In this document: positions 33,808-42,331 of the stretch, one piece after another
Position numbering within the stretch: the stretch's first letter is position 1
Layout: each line of letters begins with the position of its first letter
From: Lewinellaceae bacterium
GTDB lineage: Bacteria; Bacteroidota; Bacteroidia; Chitinophagales; Saprospiraceae
Direction of reading: 5' to 3'
Length of the DNA: 64,000 nt
NCBI GenBank assembly: GCA_020636025.1
Contig: JACJYQ010000005.1
Span: 310,001-374,000, forward strand
The notes under the pieces: generated by a model
What the model was told of the DNA's origin: nothing
The model's database searches: none
Seen by the model: the letters and a program-made list of their open reading frames with translations, nothing else
Made by a program: the position numbers and the translations under genes

Positions 33808-34005
33808 GTTTATTTAACCATTCGGCATATGCAATAAAGAAAAAACCATTTTAGCCACTCTTCATTTTTGATCCAGTTACCTTCGCATAATTATTTCGCC
33901 ACTCGTGATGTTCACAATAGACACCAGGAGGCTGTAGAAGCACGAAATAAACATGCTCGGTATCAGTGTGCATTTGGTGTTGAAAAAAACACCAAACGCG
34001 GCGTG
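33808..34005 (+). repeat. ~198-bp direct repeat R, copy 1
   Basis: From TTTATTTA-ACCATTCGGCA to the end of the 28-nt core. About 95 percent identical to 34927-35125 over the last 155 nt and more divergent at the left end. It contains a short frame (33868-34020, TTG start) whose changes between copies are mostly amino-acid altering, so it is not clearly protein-coding. Confidence 0.88.
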
Positions 34006-34175
34006 AAAACTTTCCTTTAAATGACCCGGATGTTAATGGAATTACACCTGGTCAAGTATTTAGTGCTTTGTCGACTCACACTTCCATACAGCAAGTTAAA
34101 GCTGAAATCATTTCCAACGCAAACCCTGCTGATGTTCCATCAATTAATTCATTGTTCGCAGAATATGGCTACTAA
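34005..34175 (+). pseudogene. C-terminal remnant of an unknown protein
   Basis: An open frame with coding-like composition starts right where the repeat ends and stops at 34173-34175. It reads ENFPLNDPDVNGITPGQVFS and then 36 further residues ending SLFAEYGY. No start codon is available, because the frame runs back into the repeat and meets a TGA at 33981. This looks like the last ~56 residues of a larger protein whose 5' part was replaced by repeat DNA. The family is not recognised. Its stop overlaps the first codons of the next gene by 11 nt, as in a former operon. Confidence 0.6.
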
Positions 34176-34815
34176 ATTAAACAAATGGGGATCATGGTTT
34201 ATCTTGTTAGTTGTAGTGTTTACAATTAACGGTTGCTTCCTTTTTTATGATTGTATAATCGTAAACCATAATTACTCAGAAACTTTTGAATTTTCACCCC
34301 AAACTAATTCTATATCGATTGGGGATACCCTTTGGCTGTCTTCAAGTTTTTCTTGTTTGACCCTGATTGATCAAGAGAAAGGCGTACAAGAAGAATTTTG
34401 TAATGCTTCGGACCTTTCAATTACCTTGCAATTTATTGAACTTGTAAAAGACTCTTTGGGTCTTGATCATGGAGCTAAAGATTCATTTTCCTATGTTCCC
34501 GTTTCTGGCGTGCTGACAGGCAAGCAAACAAGCAGACCGGATAAAAAATTGAATGTGTCTTTTGCTAAAAATGGAGACTTTTATGAATTCAAACTTGGCA
34601 TTATTCCGGTAAAGGCAGGCAATTTTGGAATTTTTATAGGGAATGCTGTTGGCGTAAGACAGCCCGGTAAAAACTCTTGCGATGATTTGGCAAACTTCTC
34701 ATTTACACTTTCCAATACAGATACGAATCTGGAATTATTTGAAGAGTACTTAGGCTCTGTAGATGTGCCGGACTATGAGAGAACTCATGGGTATTTTATT
34801 GAGGTCGTAGAATAG
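34165..34815 (+). CDS. Hypothetical lipoprotein, orphan and AT-rich
   Basis: 216 residues from the ATG at 34165; the frame also opens at 34021, but those 48 codons are the shadow of the upstream remnant. Lipobox INGC gives Cys24, preceded by a hydrophobic segment (WGSWFILLVVVFT). The rest is predicted mostly beta: WLSSSFSCLTLIDQEKG, LQFIELVKDSLGL, KLNVSFAKNGDFYEFKLGII. Two Cys residues follow in SFSC and EEFC. No family is recognised. The gene is markedly AT-richer than tamL and kbl on either side and lies between the two copies of direct repeat R. That points to an inserted cassette. The overlap with the upstream remnant suggests the two came in together. Confidence 0.75.
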   Translation: MATKLNKWGSWFILLVVVFTINGCFLFYDCIIVNHNYSETFEFSPQTNSISIGDTLWLSSSFSCLTLIDQEKGVQEEFCNASDLSITLQFIELVKDSLGLDHGAKDSFSYVPVSGVLTGKQTSRPDKKLNVSFAKNGDFYEFKLGIIPVKAGNFGIFIGNAVGVRQPGKNSCDDLANFSFTLSNTDTNLELFEEYLGSVDVPDYERTHGYFIEVVE

Positions 34816-34894
34816 TGGTGGCTTCTGCTCCTGATTATTTTGCTTGAGGTTTCTCCTAAAAGACAATTGATCACGCCAGCGAACACGCCATTTA

Positions 34895-34932
34895 ATAAAA
34901 CCCTGTCTGCTTATTCCAGCACAGGGTTTTAT
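34895..34932. terminator. Bidirectional intrinsic terminator
   Basis: Perfect 12-bp stem ATAAAACCCTGT (34895-34906) / ACAGGGTTTTAT (34921-34932), 14-nt loop, ~80 nt after the orphan lipoprotein. The right arm merges with the left edge of repeat R copy 2. Confidence 0.8.
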
Positions 34933-35150
34933 TTATCCATTCGGCACAGGTAAAAAAGAAAATAGCCATTTTAGCCATTCTTCATTTTTGATCCAGTTAC
35001 CTTCGCATAATTATTTCGCCACTCGTGATGTTCACGGTGGACACCAGGAGGCTATAGAAGCACGAAATACACATGCTTGGTATCAGTGTGCGTTTGGTGT
35101 TGAAAAAAACACCAAACGCGGCGTAAAAAACACCAAACGCGGCGTGAAAA
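34927..35150 (+). repeat. ~198-bp direct repeat R, copy 2, with a tandem core
   Basis: Matches 33808-34005. The core at 35096-35123 is followed by a second 21-nt unit (AAAAAACACCAAACGCGGCG plus one T), so the core is duplicated here. An 80-codon TTG-initiated frame (34988-35230) covers it and reads GVEKNTKRGVKNTKRGVKKG in this part. I do not call it a gene, because it lacks an ATG and the other copy ends after 50 codons. Confidence 0.88.
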
Positions 35151-35289
35151 AAGGCGTGAGTTTCTATTTCATAATAATCCCGTGTACTCAGAACAAGCAA
35201 TTACATATCCCTGGATCAAGTTGTGAATAAACCCCGCATTTAACTTGTGACAGGGGAAATCAAACAAATCACATAAATCAAAGTAATAC

Positions 35290-36489
35290 ATGTTTACCAG
35301 CGTCGAACCTGCCCTGCAATCCGAACTCCAGGACATCCGGGAGGCGGGCCTATTCAAAGAAGAACGGATCATAACTTCTACCCAGGGGCCAGTTATTGAT
35401 ACAACTGCCCAGCATGAAGTGCTGAATTTTTGTGCCAATAACTACCTGGGGCTAAGCAGCCACCCGGAAGTAACGGAAGCCGCCATTGAAGCCATCAGGA
35501 CTCATGGCTACGGCATGTCTAGCGTGCGGTTTATCTGCGGCACCCAAGACATTCACAAAGAACTGGAAAGCAAGCTGGCCAAATTTCTGGGCATGGAAGA
35601 CTGCATACTATATGCGGCAGCCTTCGATGCAAACGGAGGCCTTTTCGAGCCATTATTGGGTGAACAGGATGCCATCATCAGCGATGAATTAAACCATGCG
35701 AGCATCATAGACGGCATTCGTTTGTGCAAAGCCCAGCGCTGGCGCTTCAAACACAACGACATGGAAGCGCTGGAAAACTGTCTGAAAGAAGCTGATGCAG
35801 CAGGCGTTCGCCGTAAACTGATCTTCACCGATGGCGCTTTTTCAATGGATGGCACCATCGCACAACTCGATAAAATTTGTGATCTGGCGGATAAATACGA
35901 TGCCATGGTGGGCATTGATGAATGCCATGCAACCGGATTTCTGGGAAAAACCGGCCGGGGTACGCATGAATACCGCGCTGTAATGGATCGTATTGACATT
36001 GTCACCGGCACTCTTGGAAAAGCGCTGGGTGGTGCAAGTGGCGGTTTCACTGCAGCCAGAAAAGAAATCGTAGACATCCTTCGCCAGCGTTCACGTCCCT
36101 ATCTTTTCTCCAATACTGTGGCTCCAAGCATTGTCGGTGGCAGCATAAAAGTGATGGATCTGTTGAGCAGCAGCACACATTTGCGCGACAAACTGGAATC
36201 GAATACCCAATGGTTCCGCAATGCCATGACTGCAGCCGGATTTGACATCATTCCGGGCGAACACCCCATCGTTCCGATCATGTTGTATGAAGCTACTTTG
36301 GCGCAACAATTTGCCAGCCGACTGTTGGAAGAAGGCATTTATGTCATTGGATTCTTCTATCCGGTGGTTGCAAAGGGTAAGGCGCGAATCCGCGTCCAGG
36401 TTTCTGCCGCCCACGAACCGGAACATCTGGAAAGAGCGGTTGCTGCGTTTACAAAAGTAGGCAAGGAGCTGGGCGTTCTGAAGGCTTAA
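35290..36489 (+). CDS. kbl: Glycine C-acetyltransferase (2-amino-3-ketobutyrate CoA ligase)
   Basis: 399-residue PLP enzyme of the alpha-oxoamine synthase family. It catalyses cleavage of 2-amino-3-ketobutyrate with CoA to glycine and acetyl-CoA, the second step of threonine breakdown. Visible marks: NFCANNYLGLSSHPEV at the N-terminus, GYGMSSVRFICGTQDIHKEL (typical of Kbl rather than BioF), the DECHATGFLGKTGRGT block that holds the PLP ring, and Schiff-base Lys244 in TGTLGKALGGASGG. Length is standard (about 398). No threonine dehydrogenase gene is adjacent. It lies directly after the repeat patch, with its own short upstream region. Confidence 0.94.
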   Translation: MFTSVEPALQSELQDIREAGLFKEERIITSTQGPVIDTTAQHEVLNFCANNYLGLSSHPEVTEAAIEAIRTHGYGMSSVRFICGTQDIHKELESKLAKFLGMEDCILYAAAFDANGGLFEPLLGEQDAIISDELNHASIIDGIRLCKAQRWRFKHNDMEALENCLKEADAAGVRRKLIFTDGAFSMDGTIAQLDKICDLADKYDAMVGIDECHATGFLGKTGRGTHEYRAVMDRIDIVTGTLGKALGGASGGFTAARKEIVDILRQRSRPYLFSNTVAPSIVGGSIKVMDLLSSSTHLRDKLESNTQWFRNAMTAAGFDIIPGEHPIVPIMLYEATLAQQFASRLLEEGIYVIGFFYPVVAKGKARIRVQVSAAHEPEHLERAVAAFTKVGKELGVLKA

Positions 36490-36595
36490 TGGTTTATTGG
36501 ATACAGTTCCGCCTGATTTCGTCGAAAGGAATGGTCCAACATGCCGCTAATTTTCGCATATTGGGTCTTTATTGATCAAAATACTCGCGAAAATC

Positions 36596-37312
36596 ATGGT
36601 CCTACGTTGTGTAATTGTAGAAGATGAACCTCTCGCAGCCGAAATTCTGGCTGAATATGTGGAGCAAACACCATTTTTAATGCTCACCCATATTTGCAAC
36701 GATGCCATTCAGGCACTGGATGTGGTGCGTCAAAACCCGGTGGATGTATTGTTCCTGGACATCAACCTGCCAAAGTTAAATGGATTGGATTTCCTGAAAA
36801 CACTGCTGCATCAGCCGCAGGTAATCATCACGTCTGCCTATCATGAATTTGCCGTAGAAGGCTTTGATCTTCAGGTGATTGACTACTTGTTAAAACCCAT
36901 TGAATATTCGAGGTTTACCAAGGCTGTGAATAAGCTGTTGCAGCCTCAACGCCTTTCCGATGTTAGCGCGCCGGCCAAACCGGCTCCAAAATCCATCAGG
37001 CCGTATTATTTTTTCACCGTTAACAAGCGCTCCGTCAAGATTTATCTCGACGAGATACTGTTTATCGAAAGCCTGAAGGATTCGGTAGCCATTGTGACAA
37101 AATCAAAGGCATACAACACCCACTATCAGCTTGGAGAGTTGGAAGAACTGCTTCGCCGCGACAATTTCCTGCGTATACACCGTTCTTTCCTGGTTGCCAT
37201 CGATAAAATCGAATCTTTTTCCGCTGCCGAAATTGAAATTGGCGACAGGACGCTCCCCATTGGCAGAAGCCACAAGGCATACGTAATGGAGCGCCTGGGT
37301 AGGCAACCCTAA
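36596..37312 (+). CDS. LytTR-family response regulator
   Basis: 238 residues from the ATG at 36596 (a TTG eight codons earlier is less likely). N-terminal receiver domain: acidic pair EDEP, phospho-acceptor Asp55 in FLDINLPKLNG, switch residues in ITSAYHEFAVEGF, and Lys in LLKPIEY. C-terminal LytTR DNA-binding domain from about 140 (FFTVNKRSVKIYLDEILFIE, SKAYNTHYQLGELEELLR, FLRIHRSFLVAIDKIES). It binds direct repeats in DNA as a dimer. The natural partner is the LytS-like kinase encoded 133 nt downstream. That gene has a separate promoter, so the pair may be expressed unequally. Confidence 0.94.
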   Translation: MVLRCVIVEDEPLAAEILAEYVEQTPFLMLTHICNDAIQALDVVRQNPVDVLFLDINLPKLNGLDFLKTLLHQPQVIITSAYHEFAVEGFDLQVIDYLLKPIEYSRFTKAVNKLLQPQRLSDVSAPAKPAPKSIRPYYFFTVNKRSVKIYLDEILFIESLKDSVAIVTKSKAYNTHYQLGELEELLRRDNFLRIHRSFLVAIDKIESFSAAEIEIGDRTLPIGRSHKAYVMERLGRQP

Positions 37313-37360
37313 GCAGGGTGATTCCTGAATCAACTAACAAAACAGTTTAGAATCTAATTA

Positions 37361-37393
37361 TTTGATATCTAGCTGTTTGTTTTTGTAAGTTTG
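37361..37393 (+). promoter_or_regulatory. Bacteroidota-type promoter of the TPR kinase gene
   Basis: TTTG at 37361-37364, 21 bp, then TAAGTTTG at 37386-37393, about 52 nt before the start. This is the best-spaced -33/-7 pair found in the window on the plus strand. Confidence 0.6.
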
Positions 37394-37445
37394 CCTGTAG
37401 AATGTCTGTCAGCAAACATGGTTTAACTGTTTTCATGTTTGATAA

Positions 37446-39374
37446 ATGGAACAGACAACGGGCAATACCATGTATTCCTCCCCACCGGACATAAAAAAAG
37501 GCAATGAAAAGGATGAGCACACGCTCCTCCGCCGCCTCAGTGTAAACCTCGAACGCTGGGTTTTTACCGATTTTGAGCAGGCAACTGCCGCATTAAATGA
37601 ATTGTCCGGGCTTCTTACGCCACTCAGCCCTTTTGATATCAGGCTTTCCTACCACCGCAGCGCCGCTTTTATTGAAAATCAATGGCACCGATACGACCAG
37701 TCGCTCATACATGCCCGACTGGCAATAGGTATCCTGGAAAGCCTGGCAGACAACTGGGCTCTTGCAGAGACCTGGGCAGATGTGGCCGCCACCTACCTGA
37801 ACCAGCGCGACTGGCCAGCCGCAGAAGATGCCCTGGCGCGCGCCCATAAATACCTCGGTGAAGACTGTCCGGATACTTTAAAAGCCCATGTTACCTGCCG
37901 GGAAGGTTTCTTACATCTGCATTTTGGCAATGTCCTGCAAGCCTTGGACAACTTAATGGAAGCTGAAAAGGCCCTGATGGGTTTGGATGAAAAAGCCAGC
38001 CTTAAGGATTTTTATATCAGAACATTGGTTTTCAGTGGTTTGGGAGAACTATATGAACAATTAGGCGAGAAAGAAAAAAGCCTGGAGGCTTATAAAAGTG
38101 TACTGCCAATTGTTGAAAAACACGGCTTGAGACCACGGCTTGGCTGGCACTATCTGAACGCCGGCCGCGCTGCTCTGGCCAGAAACGACAGCGATCAGGC
38201 GCAGGCTCACTTTGAGAAGGTGCTGAAGTTTGCTGCCAGCAATGAGGCAGAAGTGAAAACGCACGCACTGAGTAATCTTGGAATCATCGCCATGATGACG
38301 GGCAATGCCGTCAGGGCTTTTAACTTGTTTGGACAGGCTGCTGCCCATTACGACCCGCCGGTTAAACCCTCTGATTTTACCAACCTGTCTAAAATTGAGA
38401 ATTGGCGTGCCGGACTTTATCATGAGCTGGAGAACCAGGAACAAGCAGAGATACATTTTCAGAATGCCTGGGAAATTGGTCAAAAAGGAAATGACTTATA
38501 CCATTTAGGCCAGGTTGGTCAAAATCTGGCTTCGTTGCATGCAGAAAAAGGTGATTTTCAGAAAGCCTTTGAATGGCAAAGCAAGGTTACAGACCTGAAT
38601 CAACAACATTTCAGAAAATTGCGTGATCATGAGCGGCAAGAGATTGAGGCCCGCTACCAATTAGAAAGAAGCAGGCAGGAAGCGCAAATGGCCAAGCTCA
38701 GAGTGGCCGGACTGCAACTGCGGGCTCTTCGTGCGCAAATGAATCCGCATTTCATGTTTAATTCCCTGAACGCCATTCAAGGGCTGGTAACCTCCGGAAG
38801 AAACGCTGACGCTGAATCGTATCTGGCGAAATTTGCCAAGATGATGCGCCATACGCTTGAATATTCAGAATTGGAAGAGGTTACATTGGAGCAGGAAATT
38901 GAGTTTCTAAAACAATATCTCGACATAAACCGAAAACTTCGGTTCCGCGACAAACTGAATCCCAAGATTATTTTCCCCAAAAACCAGGACCTGGATGATT
39001 TGCTCATTCCTACCATGATAGTTCAGCCTTTTGTAGAAAATGCAATCGAACATGGCATACGACCCAAACAGGCAGGCAACCTTACCATCAGTTTTGAGTT
39101 GCTTGAGGATGACGAGCGGTTATTGAAATGTGTCATCGAAGATGATGGTGTAGGCTTCAATAAAGGGCGTGAAAAACAGGCTGCTCAAATGAGTTTTCAA
39201 AAACATCGATCAAGAGGTATGGAAATCACCACCGAACGATTGAACCTGTTGCATGAATTGCAAGGCAATGAAGGCGAAAATTTCATCCAAATTGCCGACA
39301 TATCAGACTTGACAAATGGGAAAAATACGGGTACAAGGGTAATCGTAATGCTGCCTCTGCTCGATCAGGAATAA
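37446..39374 (+). CDS. Soluble TPR-containing sensor histidine kinase (LytS/YehU type)
   Basis: 642 residues. About 40-400 is a run of TPR helices (ALAETWADVAATYLNQRDWP, FSGLGELYEQLGEKEKSLEA, HYLNAGRAALARNDSDQAQA). A coiled coil follows at about 390-430, then a His_kinase domain with phospho-acceptor His435 in NPHFMFNSLNAIQ. A GHKL ATPase part follows with N-box IVQPFVENAIEHG near 528 and G1 box DDGVGF near 566. There is no signal peptide or transmembrane helix, unlike most LytS-type kinases, so sensing must be cytoplasmic, presumably through the TPR array. The cognate regulator is the LytTR protein encoded just upstream. Confidence 0.92.
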   Translation: MEQTTGNTMYSSPPDIKKGNEKDEHTLLRRLSVNLERWVFTDFEQATAALNELSGLLTPLSPFDIRLSYHRSAAFIENQWHRYDQSLIHARLAIGILESLADNWALAETWADVAATYLNQRDWPAAEDALARAHKYLGEDCPDTLKAHVTCREGFLHLHFGNVLQALDNLMEAEKALMGLDEKASLKDFYIRTLVFSGLGELYEQLGEKEKSLEAYKSVLPIVEKHGLRPRLGWHYLNAGRAALARNDSDQAQAHFEKVLKFAASNEAEVKTHALSNLGIIAMMTGNAVRAFNLFGQAAAHYDPPVKPSDFTNLSKIENWRAGLYHELENQEQAEIHFQNAWEIGQKGNDLYHLGQVGQNLASLHAEKGDFQKAFEWQSKVTDLNQQHFRKLRDHERQEIEARYQLERSRQEAQMAKLRVAGLQLRALRAQMNPHFMFNSLNAIQGLVTSGRNADAESYLAKFAKMMRHTLEYSELEEVTLEQEIEFLKQYLDINRKLRFRDKLNPKIIFPKNQDLDDLLIPTMIVQPFVENAIEHGIRPKQAGNLTISFELLEDDERLLKCVIEDDGVGFNKGREKQAAQMSFQKHRSRGMEITTERLNLLHELQGNEGENFIQIADISDLTNGKNTGTRVIVMLPLLDQE

Positions 39375-39430
39375 TTCTATAGAATCTCAAATATTTCCAA
39401 TAACGACTCACCATAGCCTAAACCCTTCGT

Positions 39431-40822
39431 ATGATACTTGGTTTTATTGCCGACCTCTCAAGTTCAGCTTCAATATTATTCATTGTTTGCTTTCTGGCTG
39501 TATGCTTTTTTGAAGCGATTAATGGTTTTCACGACACGGCCAATGCCGTGGCTACTGTGATTTACACCAAAACCCTTCCCCCTATTTTTGCTGTGGTATG
39601 GGCAGGTGTTTGGAATTTCCTGGGAGCCATGCTGGGAGGCATCGCAGTTGCCTGGGGCATTCTCAAACTGATGCCCTTACTAGATATGATGTCGACCCCT
39701 TTGGGGGAAAACATCGCCCTGGTGCTGGCCATATTGTTCACGGCCATCATCTGGAACCTCGGCACCTGGTATTTTGGCATTCCTTGCTCCAGTTCTCACA
39801 CATTGATCGGTTCATTGCTTGGCGGAGGATTTGCTTTTTATACCATCCACAGCGGCGCCGGACCAAACTGGAACAAAGCCACCAGCATTGGTATGTCGCT
39901 GCTGGTATCCCCGGTGTTTGGATTTGCTCTCGCCATAGCGCTTATGTACTTACTTCGTGTGACCATCACTAAAAAAACAATTTTCAAATCTCCAGATCAT
40001 ACAAAAAAGGCGCCACCACTCTGGATCAGAGCCATTTTGGTAGCCACCTGTACGCTGGTGAGTTTCTTTCACGGAAATAATGACGGACAAAAGGGAGTTG
40101 GTCTGCTAATGGTTGTACTTATTGCCTTTATGCCAATCCAGTTTGCATTAAGTCCTTCCTTTACTCCCGAACAAGCCAAAGCCGGAATAGAAAGGATAAA
40201 CACATCGCTGGGAAGCCTGGACCCCGCAGATACCACGAATCAATTAGGGATAGCCTCACTTACTGTTGCCTGTGAAAAGCTGAGTACCGATTTGAATTCC
40301 TACGATAAAAACAATTCAAAAGAAGTGTATGCCGTACGATCAGATCTTATGGAATTGAATAAAAGGATCGATGGAGCCATGCTGGCAGGAATTCTTAAGG
40401 GCGATGTGGCAGATTCCATTAAAACCGAGCAAAAGCACCTGAAAGGTTTATATGAATACCGACTTACCTGGGCCATTGTACTGATCTCTTTTTGTTTGGG
40501 TCTGGGAACCATGGTTGGGTGGAAAAGGATCGTTGTAACCATAGGTGAAAAAATTGGTAAAACCCACCTGACGTATGCCCAGGGCGCCAGCGCTGAACTT
40601 TGCGCAGCAGCCACCATTGGTGTAAGCAGTCATTTCGGTCTGCCGGTGAGTACTACACACGTATTGTCCTCAGCCATTGCCGGCACCATGGTGGCAGAAG
40701 GTGGTACGAAAAACCTGCAACGGAAAACGATCACAACGATAGCCTGGGCATGGGTTTTGACACTTCCGGTGACATTTGTGGCATCCGCACTGTTGTTTTA
40801 CCTGTTTAGAATGTTGGCTTGA
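39431..40822 (+). CDS. PiT-family inorganic phosphate transporter
   Basis: 463-residue inner-membrane symporter (phosphate with H+ or Na+). The two inverted PiT half-repeats are seen by their signatures: AINGFHDTANAVATVIYT near 29-46 and FFHGNNDGQKGVGL near 214-227, with CSSSHTLIGSLLGG and VSTTHVLSSAIAGTM as the paired re-entrant motifs. About ten to eleven hydrophobic helices are present. Between the halves (about 240-345) is a soluble helical insert (ERINTSLGSLDPADTTNQLG), larger than in minimal PiT proteins. The 24-nt gap to murQ suggests cotranscription, although no functional link is obvious. Confidence 0.93.
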   Translation: MILGFIADLSSSASILFIVCFLAVCFFEAINGFHDTANAVATVIYTKTLPPIFAVVWAGVWNFLGAMLGGIAVAWGILKLMPLLDMMSTPLGENIALVLAILFTAIIWNLGTWYFGIPCSSSHTLIGSLLGGGFAFYTIHSGAGPNWNKATSIGMSLLVSPVFGFALAIALMYLLRVTITKKTIFKSPDHTKKAPPLWIRAILVATCTLVSFFHGNNDGQKGVGLLMVVLIAFMPIQFALSPSFTPEQAKAGIERINTSLGSLDPADTTNQLGIASLTVACEKLSTDLNSYDKNNSKEVYAVRSDLMELNKRIDGAMLAGILKGDVADSIKTEQKHLKGLYEYRLTWAIVLISFCLGLGTMVGWKRIVVTIGEKIGKTHLTYAQGASAELCAAATIGVSSHFGLPVSTTHVLSSAIAGTMVAEGGTKNLQRKTITTIAWAWVLTLPVTFVASALLFYLFRMLA

Positions 40823-40846
40823 TTCGCTATTTAAGGCGCAGTATAC

Positions 40847-41644
40847 ATGGAAAAAATTACAGAATCAGACTCCCGGTACAGACATTTGGAAATGATGAGT
40901 GTAGAAGAAATTCTGCACGCTATAAATGCCGAAGACAAAACCGTTCCTCTCGCGGTAGAAAAAGCCATTCCACAAATTCAGGCATTGGTGACTCAAACGG
41001 TAGCCAAAATGAAGGAGGGCGGGCGACTTTTCTACATTGGAGCAGGAACGAGCGGCAGGCTTGGCATTCTGGATGCTTCTGAAATTCCACCCACATTCGG
41101 CGCTTCTGCGGATTGGGTGATAGGTATGATTGCCGGAGGCGACCAGGCAATCAGAAAAGCCGTGGAAAATGCAGAGGATAGCATTACTCAAGCCTGGGAA
41201 GACCTGAAAACCTGGCAAATAGATAAATCTGACACGGTTATAGGCATTGCGGCATCGGGAACCACGCCTTATGTCGTACATGGGCTACGCAGTTGCCAGG
41301 AAGCCGGCATCAGCACCGGATGTATTACCTGCAACCCCGGAGCGCCTATTCTGGACGTTTCTGATTACCCGGTTTTGGCAATAGTGGGTCCCGAATTCGT
41401 AACCGGAAGCAGCCGTATGAAAGCCGGAACCGCGCAAAAACTGATCCTGAACATGATTTCCACATCCATCATGATCCAGCTGGGCAGGGTGAAAGACAAC
41501 AAAATGGTGGATATGCAACTAAGCAATGACAAGCTGGTTGACCGGGGAACAAAAATGGTGATGCAGGCGCTTGGGCTGAGCTATGAGGAAGCCATGAAAA
41601 GGTTGTTGGAGTATGGGTCGGTTAGAGCAGCGGTAGACCCATAA
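40847..41644 (+). CDS. murQ: N-acetylmuramic acid 6-phosphate etherase
   Basis: 265-residue SIS-domain lyase that removes the lactyl ether from MurNAc-6-phosphate to give GlcNAc-6-phosphate, part of peptidoglycan recycling. Family marks: GGRLFYIGAGTSGRLGILDA then SEIPPTFG, IAASGTTPYVVHGL, and the C-terminal GSSRMKAGTAQKLILNMIST. The protein is 30-40 residues shorter than many MurQ at the C-terminus, where a UBA-like helical tail is often found; the short form is common in Bacteroidota. No muramyl kinase or transporter gene is nearby. The TAA stop overlaps the left arm of a perfect 38-bp inverted repeat shared with ruvC. Confidence 0.94.
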   Translation: MEKITESDSRYRHLEMMSVEEILHAINAEDKTVPLAVEKAIPQIQALVTQTVAKMKEGGRLFYIGAGTSGRLGILDASEIPPTFGASADWVIGMIAGGDQAIRKAVENAEDSITQAWEDLKTWQIDKSDTVIGIAASGTTPYVVHGLRSCQEAGISTGCITCNPGAPILDVSDYPVLAIVGPEFVTGSSRMKAGTAQKLILNMISTSIMIQLGRVKDNKMVDMQLSNDKLVDRGTKMVMQALGLSYEEAMKRLLEYGSVRAAVDP

Positions 41645-41776
41645 GATTACATGATTACTAGATTACATGAACATATGATTGACGATTGGATTTATGAATT
41701 TTCAAAATGTCGATCCAACTTATTAAATCCCTTCAAGTAATCATATGTTCATGTAATCTAGTAATCATGTAATCTT
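41643..41776. repeat. Palindromic word array, locus e: perfect 38-bp inverted repeat
   Basis: Arms 41643-41680 and 41739-41776 are exact reverse complements, with a 58-nt spacer. Words GATTACATGA and GATTACTA recur inside each arm. The left arm starts within the murQ stop codon. The right arm includes the last three codons and stop of ruvC (41765-41776). Confidence 0.97.
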
Positions 41777-42331
41777 CCCCGGGTTATCCTTCAAAAAAGC
41801 TTTCCAGCCAGAATAAGACTTTTGCGTTGTTCCCAATGGGCCTGAGGATTGGTACCAATGGCATAGCGCTGTAGCCAAAGCATCGGTGGCATCGAAATAT
41901 TTTTCAGAAAAACGAGTGTTGAGGATTTTTTCAAGCATACCGGCCACCTGCTCTTTGGATGCATTTCCATTGCCGGTTACCGCACGCTTTATCTTTTTGG
42001 GCATATACTCCGTGATCGTGAGCTTATTCACCATGCCGGCAGCGATGGCCACACCCTGGGCTCTTCCCAATTTTAGCATGGATTGCACATTTTTTCCAAA
42101 GAATGGCGCTTCAATCGCCATTTCACTGGGTTTGTATTGGTGCACCAGGTCCTGCACCTGTTCGAAAATATATCGAAGTTTAAGTGTGTGATCGTCACCC
42201 ACATGGGCAAAGGTGACCACGCCGATCTCTAAAACCTTAATGGCCTTTTTATTAGCATCAATGATCGCAAAGCCCAGCACATTGGTGCCCGGGTCGATCC
42301 CTAGAATACGTTTGGAAACCTGATTTTCCAT
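41765..42331 (-). CDS. ruvC: Crossover junction endodeoxyribonuclease RuvC
   Basis: 188-residue Holliday-junction resolvase. Acidic catalytic residues can be placed: Asp13 in LGIDPGTN, Glu74 in AIEAPFFGKN, and Asp147/Asp150 in FDATDALATALCHW. It cuts paired strands at recombination junctions driven by RuvAB. The C-terminal extension after residue 165 (SSGPLGTTQKSYSGWKAFLK) is typical of Bacteroidota RuvC. The last residues Lys-Ile-Thr and the TGA are encoded inside the right arm of a 38-bp inverted repeat, so the array has set the C-terminus of the protein. ruvA and ruvB are not in the window. Confidence 0.95.
   Translation of the reverse strand: MENQVSKRILGIDPGTNVLGFAIIDANKKAIKVLEIGVVTFAHVGDDHTLKLRYIFEQVQDLVHQYKPSEMAIEAPFFGKNVQSMLKLGRAQGVAIAAGMVNKLTITEYMPKKIKRAVTGNGNASKEQVAGMLEKILNTRFSEKYFDATDALATALCHWYQSSGPLGTTQKSYSGWKAFLKDNPGKIT

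Noticed and set aside
34005..34815. Confirmed polymorphic toxin and immunity pair
   Set aside because: Only the gene order fits; no toxin domain, Rhs core or linker motif can be seen in the short tail.
34988..35230. 80-codon frame over repeat R copy 2
   Set aside because: No ATG, tandem repeat content, different length and mostly amino-acid changing differences in copy 1; better described as a repeat.
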